NCBI GenBank assembly: GCA_965230195.1
Contig: OZ245997.1
Coordinates: 6,138,001-6,202,000 of the forward strand
DNA length: 64,000 nucleotides
Source: Putridiphycobacter sp965230195
Lineage (GTDB): Bacteria; Bacteroidota; Bacteroidia; Flavobacteriales_D; Crocinitomicaceae
Direction: 5' to 3'
Within the stretch, counting starts at the first letter, position 1; each line of letters opens with the position of its first letter. A program made the translations under genes and the position numbers. This document shows positions 1 to 8,099 of this stretch, in pieces. Under the pieces are notes generated by a model, which did not search any database, was not told the origin of the DNA, and saw only the letters and a list, made by a program, of their open reading frames with translations.

Positions 1-61
1 GCAGAATTTTGTTTTATGACTAGATAAACTTACTGATATTTTAAAGGTTATATAAATGATT

Positions 62-517
62 TTACTTATTCCAATTCCATAAACCGAAATTAACGGATTT
101 GTTAATTTCAAATCCGTTTCTTGTAACAATTGTCATGATTTGTCCGCGGTGATGGGCTTCATGAGCAATCATCTGCGAAAAGAATGCAATTGAATGTGGT
201 TTATAGCCCTTAATTTTTCCTGTATCAAATATTTGGTTTAATGTTTCACCCATTGTAATAGCAGATTGGTTAAGTGCCAACTTAAGCTGTTCCCTATCCT
301 TTGACTGTTTCATTTCAATTTTTAAATCCGCCTTTTCACCAACTTTATTAATCCAAAATGAACGGGTATTGTTAATGTGAACGAACTGCTCTCCAATGCT
401 TCGTCCTTTATTCATAATTTTAGATGGTAACCATTCGGTTTCAATATTATCCAGCAAAAAAAGAGTCACTTTGTGATTCCGATTCCATGAATCTATGAGT
501 TCTGACTTAAAATCCAT
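62..517 (-). CDS. DinB-family (four-helix, metal-binding) protein
   Basis: A 151-residue protein with the DinB/YfiT-like fold pattern: an N-terminal helix, His47 in the GEQFVH segment, and the late HxxxH pair His119/His123 in HEAHHRGQ. These three histidines are the usual metal triad of the family. Members are often small thiol-dependent transferases or stress proteins of unknown substrate, so no reaction can be assigned. The start lies 5 bp after the stop of the upstream NTF2-like gene, so it is the last gene of a tetR operon and is probably controlled by that repressor. There is no signal peptide, so it should be cytoplasmic. Confidence 0.85.
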   Translation of the reverse strand: MDFKSELIDSWNRNHKVTLFLLDNIETEWLPSKIMNKGRSIGEQFVHINNTRSFWINKVGEKADLKIEMKQSKDREQLKLALNQSAITMGETLNQIFDTGKIKGYKPHSIAFFSQMIAHEAHHRGQIMTIVTRNGFEINKSVNFGLWNWNK

Positions 518-522
518 AGTGG

Positions 523-873
523 TTAACCTTCTTTAAAAAAACCGGTAATTTGTTTGAGCTTTCCGCTTTCGTACAGGGCAAAATCCGCACCATTACCAAC
601 AACGTTTTTTTCTGCATCAATCATATTCCAATTGGCCAAAATTCTGTCATGATGAATGTTAAAATCAGAAATAGTAAAAGAAGCACCTGTAAATTCGTTC
701 TGGAATTGTTCCATATAGTCCGATAGTTCCTGATAACCTCTCAGCTCAATATTTGGATCACGGTACTCAAAATCATCCGACATGATTTCTTTTAATTTGC
801 CAGTCCTTCGAACAGCGTTATTCTCACTCCAGCAACTTCTGTAAATTTCCCATATTTCATTTACGTCTTTCAT
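523..873 (-). CDS. SnoaL/NTF2-like small protein
   Basis: A 116-residue protein with the pattern of the SnoaL-like branch of the NTF2 cone fold: an N-terminal helix, a segment giving the environment of a shallow cavity (DDFEYRDP), and strands ending in a conserved-looking ITGFF. Family members are small isomerases, hydrolases or ligand-binding proteins. No catalytic pair is clear, so function is open. Its first codons overlap the 3' end of the tetR gene by 17 bp and its stop is 5 bp before the dinB gene, which indicates translational coupling within one operon. Confidence 0.75.
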   Translation of the reverse strand: MKDVNEIWEIYRSCWSENNAVRRTGKLKEIMSDDFEYRDPNIELRGYQELSDYMEQFQNEFTGASFTISDFNIHHDRILANWNMIDAEKNVVGNGADFALYESGKLKQITGFFKEG

Positions 874-1450
874 AATTTTTAGTATTTAATGTTTGTAGAA
901 ATAAAATCATCATATCACTTGTTGATGAATTGGTGCTTTTGGCTCTGGTCAGGAAACCAAAAAACGCAGTATGAATAATTTCAGATAATTGTCGGGCATT
1001 AATTTTATCATCAAAATCACTTTCTTCCTGGGCTTTGTTAACAACCGGCTCAATCACATCAATAAATCTTGAAAATTGTTTTGCTGATAATTCACCGACA
1101 TTAGTATTTAAGGCACCCAGTTCAGACATCATATTATTGACAAAACAACCCTTAAATCCGTTTTCCAGTTGAGCGTCCAGCATATTATTATAAAGCGCTG
1201 TTAATCGTTCAAAAGGACTTAAATTGTCTGCTGATAGTTGATTCTGCAAATTTGAAACAATCAGGTCTCCGTACGATTCGAGTGTATGGAGCAAAAACAA
1301 TTCTTTGCTTTTAAACGCATTGTAAAAAGCACCTTTTGTCATTCCGGTTTCACGACATATCTCATCAACCCCAAGATTATGAAACCCTTTTGTCCAAAAA
1401 AGATCCATGCCTTTCAGTGCGACTGTTTCCTTGTTGTGCTTATAATTCAT
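857..1450 (-). CDS. TetR/AcrR-family transcriptional repressor
   Basis: A 197-residue regulator. An N-terminal TetR DNA-binding domain is visible at about residues 8-50, with the recognition helix in the MTKGAFYNAFKSKE segment. A ligand/dimerisation domain with a C-terminal TetR-type pattern follows. It is the first gene of a three-gene operon with the NTF2-like and DinB proteins. Its own promoter carries a palindrome between the -33 and -7 boxes, so autoregulation is likely. The ATG is only about 4 bases downstream of the -7 box, so the transcript is nearly leaderless. The inducer is unknown. Confidence 0.9.
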   Translation of the reverse strand: MNYKHNKETVALKGMDLFWTKGFHNLGVDEICRETGMTKGAFYNAFKSKELFLLHTLESYGDLIVSNLQNQLSADNLSPFERLTALYNNMLDAQLENGFKGCFVNNMMSELGALNTNVGELSAKQFSRFIDVIEPVVNKAQEESDFDDKINARQLSEIIHTAFFGFLTRAKSTNSSTSDMMILFLQTLNTKNYERRK

Positions 1451-1454
1451 AGTG

Positions 1455-1486
1455 CAAACATAATCAAACAGACCGTTCTGTACAAA
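1455..1486 (-). promoter_or_regulatory. tetR promoter with embedded palindromic operator
   Basis: On the minus strand, TTTG (1483-1486) and TATGTTTG (1455-1462) are separated by 20 bp and match the Bacteroidota -33/-7 consensus. Between them lies ACAGA-CCGT-TCTGT (1468-1481), a perfect 5-bp inverted repeat with a 4-bp spacer of the kind bound by TetR dimers. A bound repressor would block the polymerase directly. Confidence 0.7.
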
Positions 1487-1574
1487 TTTTTAGTCAGTTT
1501 ATTTGCAATCTGTTACTATAAACGGATAATAATTACCAGATAAAAAGGTATCTGATATTAATTATTGAAGTGGA

Positions 1575-2588
1575 TCAGGATGCTGACCGTAGTTGTTTAA
1601 CCAGGGCTTTAAAAAACTCATAATGAGTATTAGGGTTTTGGACACCATTTGTTTTTAACACTTTTGAAATTGTAAAAACGGTTTTCAATTCTTTGTAAAC
1701 CTGACGGTAAGCATAAAAGATGGAATGTTTCGGATCATAGATATGCGCGACTTCAGAATTAACACCGTTCAATTCAAATATTTGGATATTTTTTCCATCA
1801 TATAAGTCTTCAATTGATTTGACTTTTAAATCGAATCGGCCATAATGAAAATCAGGAATATTATGACTGATTTCATCAAATACTGAAACCAGTTGAGGGG
1901 TGATCAGTTCACAGGCGTCAATAAATTTTGTGCCCCGGCAATGATTGCCTATTTCCTCAAGCAGGATGTATTCATTTTTTTCGACAGGTTGTTGCCAGAT
2001 ATCGTTGAATTTTTCAGCAAAATAATCGATTCGGTTATGGGCTCTGATTGATTGGTTAACTAAGGTTTCCAGGGTAGATTGACCATCCCCAATAACATAT
2101 AAAAACTCCTTTTTTACAATCGAGGTAATTTCCGATTTCCCGTTAGGGAATTTGTGGTATAGAATACCTAACTCAATTGGATAATCACAGTATTTTTGCA
2201 AAATAAAACTGGATTGAATTTGAGGAATAAAAGCTTTAAAATCCTCCTCCGTTTTAAAAAGGTGAACACCTTTTCCCCGCTCACCAATATCAGGCTTAAA
2301 AATAAGTGGAAAGTCTAAAAATTCCTTATAAAAATCGGAATCAGAAGGCTTATCTTTAAAAAAATAAGATTCAGTAATGAAGTGTTCCGGAATTGATTTG
2401 ATCACATCATATTTGGAGTACTGCATAAAACCACCAAAACGCATTTTGGGATTTACCTTAGTAAAATACAACCAGTCGGATAGCCGTAAACTGTATATCA
2501 ACCATAACGGAAAAAAGGGTAAATAAAAAATAAAGGCAGGCCAATATTCATAAAATAAAATCCGCTCTATTTTTTGTTTAAATCTCAT
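1575..2588 (-). CDS. ATP-grasp domain protein (D-Ala-D-Ala ligase-like)
   Basis: A 337-residue protein. After a hydrophobic N-terminal stretch (about residues 10-40, perhaps membrane-associated) come ATP-grasp motifs: FKPDIGERGKGVHL as the nucleotide-binding strand and loop, ILQKYCDYPIELGI, HYGRFDLK, and the acidic magnesium-binding segment IFELNGVNSE. The family forms amide or ester bonds by acyl-phosphate activation. The substrate is unknown and this is not a standard Ddl. It is the last gene of the MMPL/DinB/NRDE/OMP operon, 3 bp after the outer-membrane protein gene, which suggests a cell-envelope or natural-product conjugation role. Confidence 0.75.
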   Translation of the reverse strand: MRFKQKIERILFYEYWPAFIFYLPFFPLWLIYSLRLSDWLYFTKVNPKMRFGGFMQYSKYDVIKSIPEHFITESYFFKDKPSDSDFYKEFLDFPLIFKPDIGERGKGVHLFKTEEDFKAFIPQIQSSFILQKYCDYPIELGILYHKFPNGKSEITSIVKKEFLYVIGDGQSTLETLVNQSIRAHNRIDYFAEKFNDIWQQPVEKNEYILLEEIGNHCRGTKFIDACELITPQLVSVFDEISHNIPDFHYGRFDLKVKSIEDLYDGKNIQIFELNGVNSEVAHIYDPKHSIFYAYRQVYKELKTVFTISKVLKTNGVQNPNTHYEFFKALVKQLRSAS

Positions 2589-2591
2589 CTA

Positions 2592-3425
2592 TCACTTTAG
2601 GTTAAACCAAACACCCAGGGTCAATGATGGTGCAGCAATTATATTTCTACTTCCCATAGCAAATCCGGCCTCTCCCATTAAACCAATATTTCCTTTTAAT
2701 GTGTATAAAACCTGAGGACTTACTGAAAAATACTCAAGGTTATCAGAATAAATACCAGGGATTGGACTGTCTTTTCTTGTTTCATTGAACAAAGAATTTC
2801 TACCATATATTTTAATAATACCGGTAAATTTATTTTTTGAATATCCTATTTCGCCTCCGTAGTGAATTTCATCAGAAAATCCTGAGGTCCGGTTATTAAA
2901 GCCAAGAAATAGGGTTGAAAAAATACCTTTCTTAAAGGACTTACTGGCATGTACCATTAGCATTTGGTTATACTCACCATCCCCTAAGTGAAGGGTTTTT
3001 GTTGATCCGGCATTAAAATTACCTGTTGCCAGTCCAAATGTTAACGAAGCAGAAATATGAATGTTCTTGCTATAGAGTTTATATTTTAAAGCCAGGTCTA
3101 TATCTCCAAAGCCTAAAGCATTATCTTCTGTAAAAACATTACCTAATGAGTCAGTACCCGCATCCCTTGAAAGGGCAGTAATAAAAGGAGAATATACAAT
3201 TCCGGTTAACTTATCGGTAAAGCCATACTCGCCGTAAATATTTGTTGTCAACGCTGATAAAAATGGCGATTGTACAATAACCCCCTCACTATTGTAATAG
3301 TAAGAACCCGCAATCATACGTTGGGATAACATGAAAAAACCTTCTCCTTTTGGTTGTGTCCAGCCACCACCGGCTAAAGCAGAGAATTGGAAAATCAGGG
3401 CAAGAATAAAAATATTCTTTTTCAT
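2592..3425 (-). CDS. Outer-membrane beta-barrel protein, transporter-like
   Basis: A 277-residue protein with a signal peptide (MKKNIFILALIFQFSALAGG) followed by alternating amphipathic strands typical of a Bacteroidota outer-membrane barrel. It resembles proteins annotated as putative outer-membrane transporters and ends in a strand finishing LTLGVWFNLK. The start overlaps the stop of the NRDE gene by 4 bp (ATGA), so the two are translationally coupled. In context it may be the outer-membrane partner of the MMPL pump encoded in the same operon, but no direct motif shows this. Confidence 0.7.
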   Translation of the reverse strand: MKKNIFILALIFQFSALAGGGWTQPKGEGFFMLSQRMIAGSYYYNSEGVIVQSPFLSALTTNIYGEYGFTDKLTGIVYSPFITALSRDAGTDSLGNVFTEDNALGFGDIDLALKYKLYSKNIHISASLTFGLATGNFNAGSTKTLHLGDGEYNQMLMVHASKSFKKGIFSTLFLGFNNRTSGFSDEIHYGGEIGYSKNKFTGIIKIYGRNSLFNETRKDSPIPGIYSDNLEYFSVSPQVLYTLKGNIGLMGEAGFAMGSRNIIAAPSLTLGVWFNLK

Positions 3426-4135
3426 AGTTTATTAATTTTTAGATTCGTGGTTTCTTCCGAAACGTAATTGATGTATTTAATGCTTAAAAAATGATTATCG
3501 GAGGTGACCTGAGTGGTACTAATGGTTTCCACATTAGCCCGTTTCATTTTAATTTGGTTTTCCGGTCCTAAATAATGTGCACCTTGCTGATGAAACTGAA
3601 GTACTGTTTCAGGAGCAATAAGGTTTGCTTCTTCAAAACATATTTTTCTGTTTACTTGTTGTTCGGCGTTATATAAGGTAGCTGATGACCAAATATGACT
3701 TTGATACTGGTCTTTATAGTTAATTTGCTTTTCCTTTCCATCCCAAATAATTTCTGCCAGTTTAATTTGCTTTTCTTCTTTGTGGTTATCGACAGAAACA
3801 ATTGTAAAAGGTTCAATATTCTGTAGGTCTACTTTCTCAAAAAAGTCTTCAATTTTACCTTCCAGAAATCTTTCCAGAACCACCAAACCTCTGCTTTTTC
3901 TATATGGAGGTTGTCTTTTGTGCTTTTCCTTAGCACCATTTAAAAGGCAGATTAGCCTGGTTTCAGAAAAAGCGATCCATGACCCGTTACCTTGAGGGTC
4001 TTTTGGAAAAAGAACATTTTCTCCTAAAGCATTTAATTTTTCAGGAAATGCCGTTTTTGCTCTTAATGGGGTTTCGTCACGGTTTGAAGTCAATACAAAA
4101 CCATTCCGGTATGGGATATAGCTTACTGTACACAT
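3422..4135 (-). CDS. NRDE-family protein (TANGO2-like)
   Basis: A 237-residue member of the NRDE family, recognised by MCTVSYIP at the N-terminus and SNRDETPLRAKTAF at about residues 17-30. Cys2 would become the N-terminal residue after methionine removal, as in N-terminal-nucleophile hydrolases. Eukaryotic TANGO2 is linked to acyl-CoA, lipid or haem handling. The bacterial role is unknown. It overlaps the upstream DinB-like gene by 13 bp and the downstream outer-membrane protein gene by 4 bp, so it belongs to one transcription unit. Confidence 0.8.
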   Translation of the reverse strand: MCTVSYIPYRNGFVLTSNRDETPLRAKTAFPEKLNALGENVLFPKDPQGNGSWIAFSETRLICLLNGAKEKHKRQPPYRKSRGLVVLERFLEGKIEDFFEKVDLQNIEPFTIVSVDNHKEEKQIKLAEIIWDGKEKQINYKDQYQSHIWSSATLYNAEQQVNRKICFEEANLIAPETVLQFHQQGAHYLGPENQIKMKRANVETISTTQVTSDNHFLSIKYINYVSEETTNLKINKL

Positions 4136-4638
4136 TTTTTCTCATTTCGAATTGTGGAATAAGCCACACCAAAATTTGGTGAAAATTCAAAGTCAGGAAT
4201 TTGATTCAGAAGGCCTATTTTAATAATTGTCAGGTGATGAATATTGTGCTCAAGACAATATGCAAGTTCCCTGTATAAACTGGATTCAAACGTTGTAAAT
4301 AGATCCTTGTCCTCTGAAAAAGACATTTCAACCATCACTTTTTGGTCTCCTGACAGATCATCAATCATTGAAATAATGTTTTGAATGCTTTCCTGAATGA
4401 AAGGGATACTCTCCTCCAATAGTAATTTTCGTTCCCGTTTGTCATAACATACCGATTGACGAGAATCTCTTTCGAGAAGACAGATATAAAATTCCAGTAT
4501 ATGTCTGATATGCTGACCGATAGATGAGCCTGATAAAACAGGTAGTTTTTCCCTAAGGTGTTCTCCCTCAATTCGATTGAGAAGCTGCGAAATTTCAAGC
4601 AGGTTGTTTTTACTAGCTTGTATCATTGTATAATACAT
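4123..4638 (-). CDS. DinB-fold protein in the MMPL operon
   Basis: A 171-residue protein with the DinB-like pattern: an early histidine pair in GQHIRH (His43, His46) and a late HxxxH (His131/His135) in LEHNIHH, compatible with a metal-binding four-helix bundle. It has little similarity to the DinB protein at the left end beyond these motifs. ATG codons at residues 1 and 5 are both possible starts; the longer is given. The 3' end overlaps the NRDE gene. Catalytic role is unknown; thiol-dependent chemistry is known in some relatives. Confidence 0.75.
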   Translation of the reverse strand: MYYTMIQASKNNLLEISQLLNRIEGEHLREKLPVLSGSSIGQHIRHILEFYICLLERDSRQSVCYDKRERKLLLEESIPFIQESIQNIISMIDDLSGDQKVMVEMSFSEDKDLFTTFESSLYRELAYCLEHNIHHLTIIKIGLLNQIPDFEFSPNFGVAYSTIRNEKKCVQ

Positions 4639-4727
4639 AGAGTAATTTATGTAAGTTTTTTTACTGGTTATGGGAACATTCAGGGGACTATTTGTCGGTT
4701 TGATTATGACTACCTTACAAAATAGTT

Positions 4728-6968
4728 TTATTTTTTTTCTGTTAGCTTCAGAAGCAGTGGTAGATACACTAAATCAGACAGAAGCGCAATGATTAATCCG
4801 GCTGTAACCAGAAAGCCGGCATAAAAAGTACTGTTAAACTCGCTCAGCGTAAAAGCCAAAAAACCTGAACACAAAATAAAGCTGGTCAAAATGAGCTTTT
4901 TTCCACTCTGTTTATAAGTGTTGGTTAATGCTACAGTTTTGTTTTTTTTATATTCTAACCTATATCGCATTAAAAAGTGGATAGTATCATCTACGGCAAT
5001 ACCAAAAATAATAGTGAATATTAGGGCAGAGGCAATTTTCAGATCAATATTTAGCCATCCCATTACCCCCGCAATCAGAAATAGAGGAATAAAATTGGGA
5101 ATGAGTGATAACAAGGCTATCCTAATTGATTTTAAAGCTATTGCAATTAACAGGGTAACAAGGATAAGGCTGAATAATAAACCCTGGATCAGGTGTAAAC
5201 TCACATTATTATTAGTTTGATCCATCAAATGGGCGGCTCCGGTTAGTTTAAAGTCAAAGGAATCGTTGTAGTTTGCCAGAAAATTGTGTAATTCAATATT
5301 TTTTTTGTTCAGTTTAGCGGAGCCAAGATCTTCCATTTTTCCTGTAAATCGAGAAGTTGTAAAGGCAGAGTCAACCAAAAAATTTAGCCTTTCGGTTAAG
5401 TGGTATTTCGTCAACACCTTTCGGATATCGTTCAATTCAGATTCATCATTTGGAATTCGGTTATAAGCGGTATTTCCAGCATGTAAAAAAATGTTGATTT
5501 CTTTAATAATGGTATTGACCGACTGCAACATTCCAACCTGGTAATTTGAACCGAGGTATGAACTGATTTCTTCGATTTTTTGTAAATAATCTAAATCCAA
5601 AAAATTATTTGAATCATTTTTGGTCATTACGGATAGTTCGAATGGGCGTATACCATTGTATTTTTTTTCGAAAAAAGATAAGTCGGCCTTCAAAGTACTT
5701 CGGTCGTTCAAGTCATCAAGAAAATTTGAATTGGTATGGATTCGGAATACACCAATAACACCCATAAACAGAATAACTATAGTCGCATAGCCTATTATTC
5801 TTTTTCTTATGAGTATCTGGTTAATCATTCTGCCTAAAAAACCATTCCAATTGAGCCCTTTCCTTTGGACAAAGTTATATCGGTTTACGAGGTATAAAAA
5901 TGATGGTAATAGCAGGATATTGGTTAACCAGGTTATCATTATTCCAGCTGCGCTGAATAATCCAAAATACTGAACCGGTTTAATAGGCAAAAAATACAAT
6001 GCAAGAAAACCAACAGAGGTGGTCAGAGAGCTTAGGAAGGTTGAAGTTCCGGCTGTTTTAATTGTCAGTTTTATGGTTTCCCTTTTATCCTGATTAATAA
6101 GGTAAAGTTCTTTAAAAGTAGCAAGGAAATGAATAGTGTTTGAAATGCCAATGACAAATAATAATGTTGGTAACATGGTCATTAAAAAATCCAGTTCCCC
6201 AAGGCTAAAATTGATAAGTGCTAATGAGAGTAAAACAGATAAAACCAAAATAATAATAGTAGAGGTAACGACAAAAAAGCTTTTATATGTCAGGTAAAGG
6301 AACAGGATCAATAACAGCAGGGTTAATGCACTAAACAGAATCACCTCTCCTTCTAAAGCACTAATGTAGTATGATTGGGTATTAATTTGTCCTGCATAAT
6401 GAATATTGACCTTGCCATTATCACTATTTTGATTTGTAATGGTTTTAACGGTAGTCAATAGTTGTTTCCTTTCTGATTTTGTCAGGTTTTCACTGACTAC
6501 CAGGTACAATATTAATGATGAAGTATCTTTTGAAAACAAACTGGAATAAATTCCCGGCGACTCGTATATATTTTTTTTGTCAACATTAAGAAACTCTTGT
6601 GAAGAGAGGTCGACTAAAGGTTTATCTAAAACACCGAACAACGGTACCTTAACCTTACGTTTAATGCTGGTTGGGGAAAATAAATATTCAACCGCTTCTA
6701 TTTTTTTGAGTTGAGCGGAAACAGTGTCAATTTTTTTCAGGAAATCAATATCGAAAACGCCTTCCTTCCGTTCATAAGCCACCATCAAAAAATTATTATC
6801 ATTCCCAAAGTTGGTTTTATAGGACTTATAAAACTCAAAATCGGAATTTTTATCTGAAAAGAAATTTTCAAGCTTATAACCAAACTCAAGTTTTTCAATA
6901 CTTTGAATAGAAAAAAAGGCGAGAGAAAAGAAAAAGAGGATGATTAAACAGGCGGTAAGCTTATTCAT
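4728..6968 (-). CDS. MMPL/RND-superfamily membrane transporter
   Basis: A 746-residue inner-membrane protein with the duplicated RND layout: TM1 near residues 5-22, an extracytoplasmic loop to about 205, five close helices to about 350, a seventh near 385-405, a second large loop, and five more helices near 595-740. The length fits the short MMPL-type exporters rather than the ~1050-residue AcrB type. Proton-driven export of lipids or hydrophobic compounds is typical of the family. It is the first gene of the operon that continues through DinB, NRDE, outer-membrane and ATP-grasp genes after an 89-bp gap. The cargo is unknown. Confidence 0.85.
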   Translation of the reverse strand: MNKLTACLIILFFFSLAFFSIQSIEKLEFGYKLENFFSDKNSDFEFYKSYKTNFGNDNNFLMVAYERKEGVFDIDFLKKIDTVSAQLKKIEAVEYLFSPTSIKRKVKVPLFGVLDKPLVDLSSQEFLNVDKKNIYESPGIYSSLFSKDTSSLILYLVVSENLTKSERKQLLTTVKTITNQNSDNGKVNIHYAGQINTQSYYISALEGEVILFSALTLLLLILFLYLTYKSFFVVTSTIIILVLSVLLSLALINFSLGELDFLMTMLPTLLFVIGISNTIHFLATFKELYLINQDKRETIKLTIKTAGTSTFLSSLTTSVGFLALYFLPIKPVQYFGLFSAAGIMITWLTNILLLPSFLYLVNRYNFVQRKGLNWNGFLGRMINQILIRKRIIGYATIVILFMGVIGVFRIHTNSNFLDDLNDRSTLKADLSFFEKKYNGIRPFELSVMTKNDSNNFLDLDYLQKIEEISSYLGSNYQVGMLQSVNTIIKEINIFLHAGNTAYNRIPNDESELNDIRKVLTKYHLTERLNFLVDSAFTTSRFTGKMEDLGSAKLNKKNIELHNFLANYNDSFDFKLTGAAHLMDQTNNNVSLHLIQGLLFSLILVTLLIAIALKSIRIALLSLIPNFIPLFLIAGVMGWLNIDLKIASALIFTIIFGIAVDDTIHFLMRYRLEYKKNKTVALTNTYKQSGKKLILTSFILCSGFLAFTLSEFNSTFYAGFLVTAGLIIALLSDLVYLPLLLKLTEKK

Positions 6969-7048
6969 TTATCAGTTTTACTAGATAGTCGGGTATAAGT
7001 TGCTTTTTTTACAAAATTGTCGGATTGATTGACTGTCCATGATCATAT

Positions 7049-7900
7049 TTACAGGTTCCTTTCAATAAAATTTGTTATTGCTTCAACCAATCTGGGTTGT
7101 TCTTTAAATGGGATAAGGTGTCCGGATTCTTTCCATATTGAGATTTCCAACCACTTTTTATCTACATTTTCTGAGGTGTATTTTGTATTAACTACTGGTA
7201 CAATTTTATCGACTGTGCCATGAATATGCAAAACCGGAGATTCCAGTTTGTTTAAGTATTGTTCCATTTCCAACAGATCGTTAACATGATTATATTTTTC
7301 ACTGGCCGATACGCGAAGTGCTTTTGAAGTTAACCACCTGGTGGCTTTCCAATAACCTAATTTTCCAAACCAAAAATACTTTTCATTGTTGGGGTCAATG
7401 GCCGGAGCTACCATAATGGTACCATTCACCAAATTACCTGATTTGGCAGCAGTGTAAAACGCAACAGGTCCACCATAACTGTGTCCAATCAGAAATAAAG
7501 GTCTGCCCTTTTTCAGGTCTTTTAAAAACCGGGCAAGGTGATCCACCTGGGTATTGATATCGGTATATTTTCCATAGTCTGACTCGCCATAACCGAATCG
7601 GTCTACCACCACAATATTGTACTTATCGGTTAAGGAAGAATCTTTAATATAGCTGTAAAAAGAAGTTAGTGAGCCTGGAGCACCATGAATAAAAACCAGT
7701 ACAGGTGCCAAATGGTTTTTATTTTTGATGGATAAGTAACGCATTGACCGACCCGAATAGTTAGCGCTTTCAATCGAATATTGAATCGGGATTTTTTTAA
7801 GGTCACGATTAATGGCCCGATCACTTTTTTTAAAGTTCATACAGCCCACACTAACCAGAATCAAGCCCAGTAATAAAATTACACCCAGTTTTATCATCAT
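7049..7900 (-). CDS. Alpha/beta hydrolase, predicted lipoprotein
   Basis: A 283-residue protein. The N-terminus has a hydrophobic signal ending in a lipobox (VSVGC, Cys20), so it is probably anchored on the periplasmic side. The hydrolase fold is shown by the oxyanion segment IHGAPGS (about 71-77), the nucleophile elbow GHSYGG with Ser141, a late acidic segment (HGTVDKIVP) and a C-terminal histidine in ESGHLIP. Substrate is unknown. It lies between the MFS gene and the MMPL operon on the same strand, about 80 bp from the latter, so cotranscription with either is possible but not shown. Confidence 0.85.
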   Translation of the reverse strand: MMIKLGVILLLGLILVSVGCMNFKKSDRAINRDLKKIPIQYSIESANYSGRSMRYLSIKNKNHLAPVLVFIHGAPGSLTSFYSYIKDSSLTDKYNIVVVDRFGYGESDYGKYTDINTQVDHLARFLKDLKKGRPLFLIGHSYGGPVAFYTAAKSGNLVNGTIMVAPAIDPNNEKYFWFGKLGYWKATRWLTSKALRVSASEKYNHVNDLLEMEQYLNKLESPVLHIHGTVDKIVPVVNTKYTSENVDKKWLEISIWKESGHLIPFKEQPRLVEAITNFIERNL

Positions 7901-8042
7901 AATTCTCCCAATTTCCTAATCGGTACCACGAATAATAATCAGACTCTTTTATGGTGGATTCCTTACGGATTTTTTAACTTTTCATTCAAGACATTATTAG
8001 TAATACAAACAAAGGCAAAGCAATAACCCCTTATCAAAACCA

Positions 8043-8090
8043 CTGCCGATTGAGTATTGCAGACATACTATAAAAATACTCAATCGACAG
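8043..8090 (-). terminator. Hairpin terminator after the MFS gene
   Basis: A perfect 12-bp inverted repeat (8047-8058 with 8075-8086), extended by three more pairs, starts about 10 bp after the MFS stop codon. The U-tract on the minus strand is short, so it may act as a weak terminator or as a transcript-stabilising hairpin. Confidence 0.55.
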
Positions 8091-8099
8091 TAGGTTTTT

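Noticed and set aside
1286..1543. 85-residue plus-strand ORF
   Set aside because: It lies over the 5' end of tetR on the opposite strand, with a basic, low-complexity translation and no family features.
62..4638. Linking the two DinB proteins to DNA damage
   Set aside because: These are DinB-fold (YfiT-like) small proteins and not DNA polymerase IV; the shared name does not imply an SOS role.
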